47,833 nucleotides of DNA from a virus (IMGVR_UViG_3300010391_000158:1-47833), one strand, 5' to 3'. Positions 29,485 to 37,376 are shown, numbered from the stretch's first letter. Notes: a model not told the origin generated them from the sequence alone. Made by a program: numbers and translations.

Positions 29485-29742
29485 ATGAAGGACTGGACAG
29501 GAATAGTTCTCTCGGTTCTGACTACCCTTGTCTTCTCTCTTGGTGGAGCTTAACTGGCTTTCATCAAGTCCACGGCTGCCCTCGAAGCTCAGAACCTGGC
29601 GCTTAAGGATGCTTTCTCGATTGTGCTGGATAACATTGAGGCTACGGATAACAGAGCCGAGAAGCTAGATGAACGCCTCAGAAGGATCGAGGAAAACACA
29701 GCAGCCATCATCCGAGAACTCGAACTGACCAGGCAACGTTGA
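29485..29742 (+). pseudogene. Membrane coiled-coil protein interrupted by an in-frame TAA
   Basis: ATG 29485 opens a 22-codon frame with a membrane helix (GIVLSVLTTLVFSLGG), stopped by TAA at 29551-29553. The same frame then stays open for 62 codons with a coding-like helix (LEAQNLALKDAFSIVLDN, LDERLRRIEENTAAIIREL) to TGA 29740. The two parts read as one membrane-anchored coiled-coil protein of 85 residues. The stop could be a nonsense mutation, a sequence error or a readthrough site. It directly follows the polymerase stop. Confidence 0.55.
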
Positions 29743-29751
29743 AACTGGAGA

Positions 29752-30117
29752 ATGACCGTGAATCATGCATTGGTAGTAAAGATGGCGCTCAAGTACCGTG
29801 AAGCCGTGCGTCAGGAGCACGAACTAGCGATTCGTTATTCGCAAGCACGGGAAGACGGCGAAACGCTCCGCAAAGAACGAGACGTGGCATGGATGAGGGC
29901 AGAGGAAGCCCGTAATGATCTCATTCAAGTAGTGGTTGGAGACATCGATGACGCGTTCAACGCCACGCTATTCGGAACTGTCCGGCCTCACTCCGGACTC
30001 AACTCGATCGATGCAATCGCAAAGCAGATCAAGAGTGAACCCGAATGGGACATAGCACGCGCTCTGGACGACGTGCAGGAGTCAACTCGTCCGAGGCAGA
30101 GGAGCAACAGAATATGA
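29752..30117 (+). CDS. Helical hypothetical protein
   Basis: A 121-residue protein after CTGGAG. A long charged helix (YREAVRQEHELAIRYSQARE, ETLRKERDVAWMRAEEARN) precedes a mixed C-terminal part. Probably an oligomeric coiled coil. No family recognised. It overlaps the next gene (ATGA). Confidence 0.55.
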   Translation: MTVNHALVVKMALKYREAVRQEHELAIRYSQAREDGETLRKERDVAWMRAEEARNDLIQVVVGDIDDAFNATLFGTVRPHSGLNSIDAIAKQIKSEPEWDIARALDDVQESTRPRQRSNRI

Positions 30118-30371
30118 CGAGTAGCCTACAAGTGGACAACCACAAACTGCGTACTCCGGTTGTGCATGGGCAGAAGCGCAAGCGCCCCGCATGGACTAAC
30201 TGGAATTTCGAACTTCCAACACACAAACCTTCAACGCCTCAAGTGTGCTCCAATTGTGGTACTGTGGGCATTCCTCTTGCTCATTACATGAAGAAACGCT
30301 TCTGCACCTTTCAGTGTGGGAAAGCATATATGAAGAAGAGGCAAAATGCCAAAGAAGGCCAGGCGTCCTAG
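30114..30371 (+). CDS. Small basic zinc-finger protein
   Basis: An 85-residue protein; ATG 30114 follows GAGGAGC and overlaps the previous stop. CSNCGTVG and, 20 residues later, FCTFQCGKAY resemble a TRASH/MYM-type treble-clef zinc finger. The N-terminal half is basic (VHGQKRKRPAWTNWN). It overlaps the IS110-like gene by 26 bases. Confidence 0.55.
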   Translation: MTSSLQVDNHKLRTPVVHGQKRKRPAWTNWNFELPTHKPSTPQVCSNCGTVGIPLAHYMKKRFCTFQCGKAYMKKRQNAKEGQAS

Positions 30372-31389
30372 ACTTCCTAAGGTCAAACGGATCAAGCTGG
30401 AGGAACAACTTATCCTCCAGGCAGCAGACCTCACACGTAGGGAAGCTAAAATCTTCGGGCGCTATCACAAGCATCTCCGCATCTGCAGGAACCAAATCAA
30501 GCGTGCAGCAGAGGTTCTCGCGGAAGAAGGTGTAGCACCGCCCGAGCTATTCCGTCAGATCCGTCTCGGTGTGACCCGTATAGAGAAGCAGGTCAACGTC
30601 GCACTGGACGTCTACATAGATCAGCATCCTTCTTCCAGGTGGATGCGTTCTGTTGGATTGGGCATCGAACAGTCGGTGATGATCTACACTCTGATCGATC
30701 CCGACAAGCTGACCACGCCTTCTAGTTTGTACCGATTCGCCGGTCTAGACCCCGCACAGATGAAGATCACCCCTAGAGAGACTTGGGAGGTGGTTAAATT
30801 CTTACGCGAGAAGTACGGTACGGAACTGGTCAACATAGGTACACTACGCGAGGTCTCCGCCCAGTTGCACCGTAATCCAGAGCAGATCATTTACGTCTCA
30901 CGCATACGCCAGCGAGGAGGAGAGATCTCTTGGGGGCAACTGCACAAAGCTCTACGCACCCCCGGCTGGTGCAGAGAACTCAAAGAAGTCTTGTATCGCG
31001 CTGGCAAGGACATGAAGCGCAGTCGGTTTAACGGACCTGTATCTTCATACACTTCGATCTACCAGTACCGCAAGGCCTACGAGGACATGCGGAACACTCG
31101 TGGTGATCATTCTGATCGGGCCTACAAAATATTTCATGCTGGGCGCTTCGATAAAAACAGCAGGTCCTACGCTACTTACTCCAAGGGTATGCTTGCACAA
31201 CGACACATTGACGTGCGAGCGCGCCGCTGGACGGTGAAGGTATTTCTCTCTCATGCATTCGAGGTTCTATACTATGAGAGACACGGAGTACGGCCAACAG
31301 TGAAGCCATACGTCCTTGATGTGCTTGGGAAGCGCCACGAGATCGTGTGTCCCAAGTGGCCGTTCAAAGGTGGAGTAGATGCATCATGA
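30346..31389 (+). CDS. IS110/IS116-like protein lacking a recognisable catalytic half
   Basis: A 347-residue protein. Residues 99-136 (WMRSVGLGIEQS, then LTTPSSLYRFAGLDP) match the helix-hairpin-helix of the Transposase_20 (IS110/IS116/IS902) domain, and the far C-terminus, ARRWTVKVFLSHAFEVLYYE, fits its last helix. The N-terminal RuvC-like DEDD motif of IS110 enzymes is not visible; instead there is a basic helical region. No terminal repeats flank it. It is more likely a phage DNA-binding protein derived from this family than an active transposase. Confidence 0.65.
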   Translation: MPKKARRPRLPKVKRIKLEEQLILQAADLTRREAKIFGRYHKHLRICRNQIKRAAEVLAEEGVAPPELFRQIRLGVTRIEKQVNVALDVYIDQHPSSRWMRSVGLGIEQSVMIYTLIDPDKLTTPSSLYRFAGLDPAQMKITPRETWEVVKFLREKYGTELVNIGTLREVSAQLHRNPEQIIYVSRIRQRGGEISWGQLHKALRTPGWCRELKEVLYRAGKDMKRSRFNGPVSSYTSIYQYRKAYEDMRNTRGDHSDRAYKIFHAGRFDKNSRSYATYSKGMLAQRHIDVRARRWTVKVFLSHAFEVLYYERHGVRPTVKPYVLDVLGKRHEIVCPKWPFKGGVDAS

Positions 31390-31523
31390 ATGACTGGTTG
31401 CTAAACCTGGGTCCGCTCGGTTGGATGATCCTGGCCACCCTAGCAGTGCCTGTGTCCGCACTGATTTTCGTTACGACCTGGTGGCTCGCGGACCTTATCT
31501 TCGGTATAGAGCCTTTCCCATGA
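31386..31523 (+). CDS. Membrane microprotein
   Basis: A 45-residue ORF coupled to the previous gene by ATGA. One or two hydrophobic stretches (LGWMILATLAVPVSALIFV, WWLADLIFG). It is the last rightward gene before the convergent junction. Function unknown. Confidence 0.55.
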   Translation: MNDWLLNLGPLGWMILATLAVPVSALIFVTTWWLADLIFGIEPFP

Positions 31524-31549
31524 ACGATTAAGACCTCAGCGGTGGGTCT

Positions 31550-31642
31550 AGCGGAGCCGACGAGAACCAAAGCCACATTGCTTATACGATCGGTCCTGAA
31601 AAGGACTAAAATCTAAGAGAGCGTGTTCTCGTTGGCTCCGCT
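31550..31642. terminator. 18-bp inverted repeat at the convergent junction, candidate bidirectional terminator
   Basis: AGCGGAGCC-g-ACGAGAAC (31550-31567) pairs with GTTCTCGT-t-GGCTCCGCT (31625-31642) with a single G-U. The 57-base loop contains a GTCCT-GAAA-AGGAC tetraloop hairpin followed by TAAAA. It sits exactly where the rightward and leftward blocks converge. No long T tract lies outside the stem on either side, so termination may need Rho or the structure may have another role. Confidence 0.6.
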
Positions 31643-31654
31643 TAGCTCATTCCC

Positions 31655-31861
31655 TTAGTTACTCGTGATACCTGGCTGGCTGGTCTCTTGCTGCACCGCC
31701 CAAAGATGCTGTTCTAGGACATAGTGACAGTAGTCGGACAAGGACCTGCGGCTTTCCAGTGCAAGGTCACCTAGACCCTTCTTCAGTACGTCTTCGATGC
31801 AGATCACTATCTTCGCATCACGGCTCTCTTTACCCTTGAGCGGTCTGCCTCTTTGACTCAT
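31655..31861 (-). CDS. Small ribbon-helix-helix-like protein
   Basis: A 68-residue protein with a basic start (SQRGRPLKGKESRDAKIVI), a beta strand, and two helices (IEDVLKKGLGDLALESRRSL, SDYCHYVLEQHL), the pattern of small RHH-type regulators. It is the last gene of the leftward block. The DNA target is unknown. Confidence 0.55.
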   Translation of the reverse strand: MSQRGRPLKGKESRDAKIVICIEDVLKKGLGDLALESRRSLSDYCHYVLEQHLWAVQQETSQPGITSN

Positions 31862-32098
31862 TTATGGCCCCATTACTACAAACTGTTCTATGTCACAGCG
31901 AATCCAGACCTGTCGTAGCTCTCCCATCACTTCTGGCTTTGGGCCGGAATCGCTTGGGACTCGCTTGAAATCCTCAGCCTCAATCCACCCAGCTTTGACC
32001 TTACATGCCGGATCGATCAGTAGATAGAGAGGATCTTCTGGCATTGGTGTGATGACTTTCAAGATACCGTAGGCGAATAGGACAACTAGGAGTTTCAT
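31862..32098 (-). CDS. Small protein with N-terminal hydrophobic segment
   Basis: A 78-residue protein coupled to the SPFH gene by a four-base overlap. The first 16 residues (KLLVVLFAYGILKVI) look like a signal or anchor; the remainder is mixed. It may act at the membrane with its SPFH neighbour, an inference from position only. Confidence 0.55.
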   Translation of the reverse strand: MKLLVVLFAYGILKVITPMPEDPLYLLIDPACKVKAGWIEAEDFKRVPSDSGPKPEVMGELRQVWIRCDIEQFVVMGP

Positions 32099-32721
32099 TT
32101 CGCTACCTTAATCACACCTGTTTTCAGTCCCATCGGGATCAGTGCATGGAAGTACAGAGACTCTACCTCAATGCCGAACCGCTCGCTCGCCCGTTTGCGC
32201 ACAGCTGTAAGGACCTTCCTTGTGAAGTTAGGATCGCTCCTAATATCTGCTATGGTTCTCTGGCGCACAGCTTCAAATATCGCGCCACCCAGGGCATCTG
32301 ATACAGCATCAGTTGCGTTCTCTACTTCCAGTAGGAACTTCCGAACATCAGACACAGAGTAGCCGATAACAGGAACAACATCTATAGCTACCCCATCTTG
32401 GGTCTCTAGTTGAATGTCATCAAGTGCCTGTGTCTCAAACACTATGTTGGTAGTAAGCTTGACCTCATCAATCCTGAATGGCCAGTGCCAAATGAGTCCA
32501 GGTCCTACTACAGTGTCTTCCTTTGCCTCCCCATGACGCAGTTTCCATCGTAGGATCGGATGGCGAATCCACCACCATCCTGGAGTCTTGCGCATTCTCG
32601 GTCTGCCCAACCGTAGCAAGGTCCCACGTTCATAGTATTGGAGGATCGTCCAGGGGAGAAAGAAGTTGACTGAATCTTTCAGTAGCTCTATGAGCGAACC
32701 GAAGAGATCTAGTCCTGTCAT
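32095..32721 (-). CDS. SPFH/Band 7 (stomatin-like) membrane protein
   Basis: A 208-residue protein. An N-terminal membrane-proximal segment (LLKDSVNFFLPWTILQYYER) is followed by the SPFH core: GPGLIWHWPFRIDEV, then ETQALDDIQLETQDGVAIDV with the conserved 'D-G-v' strand, and EAVRQRTIADI in the first long helix, ending in ERFGIEVESLYFHALIP. SPFH proteins form membrane scaffolds; bacterial HflKC restrains the FtsH protease. In phage it may shield phage proteins or organise the membrane. The usual long C-terminal coiled coil is missing. Confidence 0.85.
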   Translation of the reverse strand: MTGLDLFGSLIELLKDSVNFFLPWTILQYYERGTLLRLGRPRMRKTPGWWWIRHPILRWKLRHGEAKEDTVVGPGLIWHWPFRIDEVKLTTNIVFETQALDDIQLETQDGVAIDVVPVIGYSVSDVRKFLLEVENATDAVSDALGGAIFEAVRQRTIADIRSDPNFTRKVLTAVRKRASERFGIEVESLYFHALIPMGLKTGVIKVAK

Positions 32722-32723
32722 CT

Positions 32724-33302
32724 TTATCCCTCACGTACCAGTTCTAGGACCTCCGTATAGTTGTCTACACGCTCCCAGGCATTGTTCACCGTCAGACACT
32801 GCTTGTTCCATGGACGGGTCAGCAGGAATGATCTAGCGCCGCCATCAAGCTTGCATTGCATCGCGTTCTTCGGGTTGTCCTCGACGATGTACCGTGCACC
32901 GGATGCGCGTATTATCTTGACCTTGTCCACATGATGATCCACCAAATAGACCTCATCAAAAGGTAGCTGTGGGAAGTCACGAAGGGCGGCATCTCTGGCT
33001 AGGCTGCCAATGCCTTTCCACTGGGCTGGTCTGGTACTGATGGCGATCACACGGAATTCGAGATCCTTTAGGTCCTGGATGAAGTCGATCGCTCCTGGAT
33101 AAGGAGTAGCGGGCTTATTCCAGACAGCTGTCCAGAAGTTGGCATCTAGCCCATTTGGTAGGCTCCAGATGTAGTCCCAGTCCCAATCAGTGACGTCATT
33201 CTCGAACAGATGGACTCCATACGTGTCGCGCACGTAATCAAGGGACCCGCCTATGATGTCCAGAACGACGCCATCGACGTCAAGTGCAAAGACTTCTTTC
33301 AC
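32724..33302 (-). CDS. HAD-like 5'(3')-deoxyribonucleotidase
   Basis: A 192-residue protein; GTG 33302 has GGAAAGGAA upstream, while the longer TTG start at 33338 does not. Motif I is FALDVDGVVLD (both aspartates), motif II ISTRPAQW, and the last motif YIVEDNPKNA supplies the acidic pair. This is the NT5C-type deoxyribonucleotidase pattern of phages: it dephosphorylates deoxynucleoside monophosphates and adjusts dNTP pools. Fits with MazG and NDPK elsewhere in the window. Confidence 0.8.
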   Translation of the reverse strand: MKEVFALDVDGVVLDIIGGSLDYVRDTYGVHLFENDVTDWDWDYIWSLPNGLDANFWTAVWNKPATPYPGAIDFIQDLKDLEFRVIAISTRPAQWKGIGSLARDAALRDFPQLPFDEVYLVDHHVDKVKIIRASGARYIVEDNPKNAMQCKLDGGARSFLLTRPWNKQCLTVNNAWERVDNYTEVLELVREG

Positions 33303-33319
33303 GCAAGATTCCTTTCCCT

Positions 33320-33409
33320 TTAGATGACTTTCAACCAACGCAGCAGGCGGCAGAAGCTATGGCTACAGTAGCTGCGAACATTGGCTCGTAGCGCCAAGCA
33401 GTAAGCCAT
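33320..33409 (-). CDS. Possible small peptide
   Basis: A 29-residue ORF filling the gap between the metallophosphoesterase and the nucleotidase, with GAGCGGG four bases before its ATG. The composition is Cys/Arg-rich and has no motif. It may be only a chance frame. Confidence 0.25.
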   Translation of the reverse strand: MAYCLALRANVRSYCSHSFCRLLRWLKVI

Positions 33410-34629
33410 TATACCCGCTCAAAATTCTGAAAATAACCCCTGTCGAAAAAGTGTGCGAACTCCACTCGGAAGGTTACGATCGCTCCATCATCACCGATCT
33501 TGATCTCCGCGATGTGGTAACCAACCTCTGCAGGGATCAGCAACTTCCGCATGAAGATGCTCTGGTCACTCGTGCAAGCCGCAAGCACGCAGTGGATATT
33601 CCGTTCCAGGAAGTATCCCTGCTTGTGGTAGTGACCAATAAGCGCTACTTGAGGTTTTTCTCCGCCTTGTAATGAGGCGGCCCATTTCTGAGTCTTATAC
33701 GATTTCGCGTACGCGGTTCCTCCACCAGGGTGCGTCATTCTCAGAATCGGACCCTGCGCGTGCTTCGAGATGTTCGGGGTGCGCAGTTCTACGTCACCCT
33801 CGATGTTGCCGGTGTAGACGAAGTCTTTGCGTCCGTTCTCTTCGAAGATCCTTTGCATGGCCTTTCCGACGTTCAAGCCGGTGGACCTGGCATACCAACC
33901 TTCGTGGCACTCACCCGTGACGTAGTAGGTGGTTATCCCCTTCTTCTGCGGATAGACCTTCGCCGCATACCTAACCTGTGCCTCAATCGATGGTCCTGAA
34001 TCTGTCACAATTTCAAACGCATTGATGTGCGGCAAGTACCCATCAATGATGTTACCGGCATGATAGACAGTAGTGATCCCTTCTGCCTCGAAGTGTTCAT
34101 ACGCGGTGTTGAGGACGTCCAGACGCGAGGACTTGTTGCCCAGCTGATTGTCCGAGATCATTCCGACCTTGATCGTTCCTGCTTTCGAGATGCGCTCAAA
34201 GTGGTTGGTAAGCACCTTGCCAGGAGACGCTACCATCTCTCTGTTGACTATTCCATGTTCTTCTTGCAGGCTGATCTCATAACCTTCTTGCTCAAGCTCA
34301 TAGATCGCTTGTGTCAATTCACCGTACGTGGTGTCCAACGCACGCAGAAGATCCAGGAGATGAAGCTGACCCTTGTTTTTGGTCTCCTTGAGGATCTTAT
34401 CTTTCAGTTCTTTGTGAGGATCTTCAGGAATGAGAGGTGTAATGGCAGTGCGTGCTGCCTGTGGCGGTGCCTCCAGCGGGCGATCATCTAGCATCAAGCC
34501 CTTGATCTTGTTGTCCACCGAGTAGTAGGATCTTCCCAGCACCTCAGAGATGTACTTGTTACCCCTACCTTCCGCGATCAGCTTACTAAGCTTTGCCTCT
34601 TCTGCAGCAGTCCACTTGGTTCCAGCCAT
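33409..34629 (-). CDS. Metallophosphoesterase with N-terminal SANT/HTH-like domain
   Basis: A 406-residue protein. The N-terminus, WTAAEEAKLSKLIAEGRG, NKYISEVLGRSYYSVDNKI, reads as a Myb/SANT-like helix-turn-helix. Residues about 150-370 carry calcineurin-type motifs: KVGMISDNQLGNK, YHAGNIIDGY, VTGECHEG in place of GNHE, MTHPGGG and LIGHYHKQG. This is a Mre11/YfcE-superfamily phosphoesterase, perhaps a nuclease or phosphatase. The HTH suggests it is brought to DNA. The unusual GECHE spelling is common in phage members. Confidence 0.75.
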   Translation of the reverse strand: MAGTKWTAAEEAKLSKLIAEGRGNKYISEVLGRSYYSVDNKIKGLMLDDRPLEAPPQAARTAITPLIPEDPHKELKDKILKETKNKGQLHLLDLLRALDTTYGELTQAIYELEQEGYEISLQEEHGIVNREMVASPGKVLTNHFERISKAGTIKVGMISDNQLGNKSSRLDVLNTAYEHFEAEGITTVYHAGNIIDGYLPHINAFEIVTDSGPSIEAQVRYAAKVYPQKKGITTYYVTGECHEGWYARSTGLNVGKAMQRIFEENGRKDFVYTGNIEGDVELRTPNISKHAQGPILRMTHPGGGTAYAKSYKTQKWAASLQGGEKPQVALIGHYHKQGYFLERNIHCVLAACTSDQSIFMRKLLIPAEVGYHIAEIKIGDDGAIVTFRVEFAHFFDRGYFQNFERV

Positions 34630-35000
34630 TAGTTCTCCTTCTCAGGAGTACCCTCCTCATTCCCGACTCTGAGAATGTTAAGGGCACGCCTTATCGCATC
34701 CATTGCCTGGTTTGCGCTGCCGTCCTGACCTTTCTCTAGGATCTCTTCGACCCTATTCAGCTGTGGTGCCAGTACACCCACATAGCTGACGAAATCGAGA
34801 ACCTCATCTACCAGGAAGTCCGTCGTTCTCTTCCTCCAGAGCCGTCCACCGTGCTCACGTTGACCCTTCATGTACTTCTCTTCCCAGGCAGCGCGGAAGG
34901 TGTCCATGAGCACTTCCATGTGCTCTTCGGGGGTTTCGATTTGATCCAAGCCAACTATGTCACCGAGCGTTGTTTTCACGTTCTTTTCCTTTTTCGTCAA
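34629..35000 (-). CDS. Hypothetical protein
   Basis: A 123-residue charged helical protein (PEEHMEVLMDTFRAAWEEKY, FLVDEVLDFVSYVGVL, AMDAIRRALNILRVG). The helical pattern with ExxxD pairs weakly recalls all-alpha NTP hydrolases, but key residues are not clear. Its stop shares one base with the start of the metallophosphoesterase gene. Confidence 0.6.
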   Translation of the reverse strand: MTKKEKNVKTTLGDIVGLDQIETPEEHMEVLMDTFRAAWEEKYMKGQREHGGRLWRKRTTDFLVDEVLDFVSYVGVLAPQLNRVEEILEKGQDGSANQAMDAIRRALNILRVGNEEGTPEKEN

Positions 35001-35079
35001 CCCAATTCTCGAAGGCCTTGATGATCCCCTTGAGGAGGCGTGTAAGTTGTTTCAGAAAGCTGACTGTAACTGGACTCAT
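34960..35079 (-). CDS. Small basic helical peptide
   Basis: A 39-residue ORF starting at 35079; the longer in-frame ORF to 35205 lies inside the upstream gene and is rejected. One amphipathic helix (VTVSFLKQLTRLLKGIIKAF) with a charged tail. It overlaps the start of the downstream gene by 41 bases and has a weak ribosome site. Confidence 0.4.
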   Translation of the reverse strand: MSPVTVSFLKQLTRLLKGIIKAFENWVDEKGKERENNAR

Positions 35080-35086
35080 GTCTGTT

Positions 35087-35494
35087 TTACGGCACCTGAT
35101 CCAGATTGTGGACAATGAGGTCCACCCGCTTCTTGCCTTGCAGATCTGTAGCCATCCTAGTGAACTCAAACAAAGCTCTGTGGATCTCCCTCTCATTGTC
35201 CGCATCTGCGATCAGTATCTCAGTGTCCTCAGGCTGTACGGTCCATGTGAGTAGCCCAGCGGCGCTTATCACTACATCATTAGCGTTCTTGACGTCCTGA
35301 GCATCACGCAAGTTCACGATGAGCCCAGTCTTAGGAATGTACAGCGTAAGTGTGATCGTATTCAGATTGGCCAGTGTCAGGTTGGTACCATCAGAATCCT
35401 TTAGCTGTGCTGTAAGGATAGGAGTGGTGTCTTCGAGGACGTCGAAGTCAGGAATCGAGATTGGAGAGTTTGCATCGTTTATGGTTGTCGCCAT
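35087..35494 (-). CDS. Probable virion-associated beta protein (BppU-like fold)
   Basis: A 135-residue beta-rich protein (TPILTAQLKDSDGTNLTLAN, NTITLTLYIPKTG, LLTWTVQPEDTEIL) of the kind found at the N-terminus of baseplate upper and tail-appendage proteins. No catalytic motif. Its location at the edge of the late genes fits a structural or accessory virion role. Confidence 0.55.
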   Translation of the reverse strand: MATTINDANSPISIPDFDVLEDTTPILTAQLKDSDGTNLTLANLNTITLTLYIPKTGLIVNLRDAQDVKNANDVVISAAGLLTWTVQPEDTEILIADADNEREIHRALFEFTRMATDLQGKKRVDLIVHNLDQVP

Positions 35495-35499
35495 GGATT

Positions 35500-35601
35500 T
35501 TACTCCGGTAGCATCTCTATATCTTCAAGGGTGAGTTGGATGACGTCGGCGTCTTCCAAGGTGAGTTCGGTAACGGAGATGTCTTCTAGCTCTATGGCCA
35601 T
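35500..35601 (-). CDS. Acidic repeat microprotein
   Basis: A 33-residue ORF with a strong GGAGGGAG ribosome site. It is a repeat of xLTLEDxxV units (ISVTELTLEDADVIQLTLED), ending MLPE. A TATAAT lies upstream on the minus strand (35625-35620) without a convincing -35. Function unknown. Confidence 0.5.
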   Translation of the reverse strand: MAIELEDISVTELTLEDADVIQLTLEDIEMLPE

Positions 35602-35680
35602 AACTCCCTCCGGTGTAGGATTATACCCCGCACCTTCATCAATCTAGCGAAAAAACATTGTGTTGATGTTGATGTTTGAT

Positions 35681-36592
35681 CTACTTGATCGCAGCATGGA
35701 TCGCTGGGAATCCGTTGGCGATCACCTTCAGCGCACCGTCCGCCTTCCTGATACCGTAGTTGTCTAACGGCTCATTCGGGTCAGGGCCGTCATTGATCTG
35801 ATACCAGGTAATCGCGGAGACATTCGTTTCTTTGGCCCACCAGCCGTATTCCCAGGCAGCGAATTGAAGCTGCTCGGCCTCTCCAACGCGGAAGTTCTCC
35901 TTGGTGAAACAGAGTGGAAACGGCTTACTCCGACGTTGAGCTTGGCTATAACCGGTCTCAGTAAGCCAGAATTCACGCTGGACAGCTCCGTCACTCACAG
36001 CCAGGACAAAGCTCGCAAACTCGTCTCCGCGGTCCTTGTAGGGCTTGTGTGTCCCATGGTGATTACCTGCAGGGTATCTATGGAGGGACACGGCGTAATC
36101 CGAAGCCTTCTTCTTGATAGGTATAAACAATCTCCGAGCATAACCCTGCTCAGTCGGCCCCAGGTTGGATACCGATGGAGTCAGAATCGTGATGTTCTTT
36201 GCCCACTTTCTGATGAGCGGAACGGCCTTACAGAACGTCTCACCAAGCTCTTCTGGATTCGCACGCCACATATCACTGAAGATGTTTGGCTCGTTGCAGA
36301 ACTCCAGCGCTACTCCAGGCCGATCGAACCCATACTCTGCAACCATGTTGGCCACCGTTTCGGTGAAGTCCAACATGTCATTGATATCAGGGTTGTCCTC
36401 CTCGAAAGGCAGGAGGAAGAGGAGAGAAGCTAGTTCCGGAACCTGTTGATAGGTCTGCAGCACCATCCTAATGTGAGACCAGTCGTGCTTCATTCTGATG
36501 TCCTGCCGAGTTCCATCGAACCCAAGCGAAGACACCCAACGCAGCACACCTGCATCAGGACTGTCGATACTGCAATTCAGATAGCTTCTCAT
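35681..36592 (-). CDS. Glycoside hydrolase, TIM-barrel type (clan GH-A-like)
   Basis: A 303-residue protein. VALEFCNEPNIF holds the acid/base Glu101 after Asn, and EFWLTETGYS the nucleophile Glu212, spaced as in clan GH-A families (GH5, GH39, GH53-like). AITWYQINDGP supplies the aromatic end of the barrel. No signal peptide. Located just before lysis and tail genes, it probably cuts a host surface polysaccharide or acts in lysis. Exact family and substrate cannot be read. Confidence 0.75.
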   Translation of the reverse strand: MRSYLNCSIDSPDAGVLRWVSSLGFDGTRQDIRMKHDWSHIRMVLQTYQQVPELASLLFLLPFEEDNPDINDMLDFTETVANMVAEYGFDRPGVALEFCNEPNIFSDMWRANPEELGETFCKAVPLIRKWAKNITILTPSVSNLGPTEQGYARRLFIPIKKKASDYAVSLHRYPAGNHHGTHKPYKDRGDEFASFVLAVSDGAVQREFWLTETGYSQAQRRSKPFPLCFTKENFRVGEAEQLQFAAWEYGWWAKETNVSAITWYQINDGPDPNEPLDNYGIRKADGALKVIANGFPAIHAAIK

Positions 36593-36651
36593 CCCTCTTC
36601 CACCGTTACTGTTCCTACGCTTGGTAGGTCAGCTAAGTCTTGTTTTCGACC

Positions 36652-37158
36652 TTAGAAGCCGTACAGAACTGCAAACGACATCGGACGGTTCTCTTCGATG
36701 AAACGTATCTCGAATCGAAGCTGCCCCGGGCCGATCTTGCCTAGCCGGTAACCAGTAACGATCCGTACGTCGAAGTTCGCATCCGCCCCACCGTCATTGG
36801 TGCTTTGGAGTAGCTTCAGGTCGCTTCCACCGTAGAGTCGTCCACTCGTTCCAGGTACTGTCGCTCTGTTGAGGCTCCATACTTGATATTGAAGTGTGTC
36901 ACTGCCAAGCTGAACTTCCACGCCTACACCAGAAGTCGAATCGAATAGATCGACGCTGAGAACATCGACGTGTCCGGCGACGAACTGAGCATCTTGGCTG
37001 AAGGTCTCGCTCTCTTCAGCGAGCATCGATCCGTAGCCGACTGCGTATTCAGCGGTGAATTCGAGGAACGGATCTGGTGCAACCACAACCGGTTCTTGTG
37101 CGAAAGTACTTGCAGCTAGCAGCATGATCGCAACTGCGATCGTCAGCATCTTCTTCAT
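36652..37158 (-). CDS. Secreted beta-rich protein, outer-membrane-protein-like
   Basis: A 168-residue protein with a classic signal peptide (KKMLTIAVAIMLLAASTFAQ, cleavage after AQ or FA). The mature part alternates as amphipathic beta strands and ends in Tyr-Gly-Phe, like the C-terminal Phe of outer-membrane barrels. At about 148 mature residues it could be an eight-strand barrel. A phage-encoded surface protein might exclude other phages. It is linked to the next gene by a four-base overlap. Confidence 0.6.
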   Translation of the reverse strand: MKKMLTIAVAIMLLAASTFAQEPVVVAPDPFLEFTAEYAVGYGSMLAEESETFSQDAQFVAGHVDVLSVDLFDSTSGVGVEVQLGSDTLQYQVWSLNRATVPGTSGRLYGGSDLKLLQSTNDGGADANFDVRIVTGYRLGKIGPGQLRFEIRFIEENRPMSFAVLYGF

Positions 37159-37376
37159 CTTCTTTGTCTCCTATGTAGGTGTACGATCTGTTCGTACAAC
37201 CTTCTGAACGTTTCCAACCACAGTTTGCCTGGGGCATCAGGTCTCAGTGGTGCCTCGACAAACACTCTCACACCATTCCGCTTAGTCGGTATGGTGAGTC
37301 TCAAGAAACTTCTGCGATCTCCTCTATTGATGAACTGGAGATCTAGTTCACCTTGTCCGAACTCGACTGGAGGCAA
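37155..37376 (-). CDS. Small beta-rich hypothetical protein
   Basis: A 73-residue protein from a TTG start, overlapping both neighbours. PVEFGQGELDLQFINRGD and RSFLRLTIPTKRNGVRVFVE suggest beta strands; the C-terminus is basic (VHLHRRQRR). No family recognised. Confidence 0.5.
   Translation of the reverse strand: MPPVEFGQGELDLQFINRGDRRSFLRLTIPTKRNGVRVFVEAPLRPDAPGKLWLETFRRLYEQIVHLHRRQRR

Noticed and set aside
30346-31389. Active IS110-family insertion sequence
   Set aside because: No DEDD motif in the N-terminal half and no flanking element ends or target duplication seen.
35620-35648. Leftward promoter before the acidic microprotein
   Set aside because: A perfect TATAAT is present but no -35-like hexamer lies 15-19 bp upstream.
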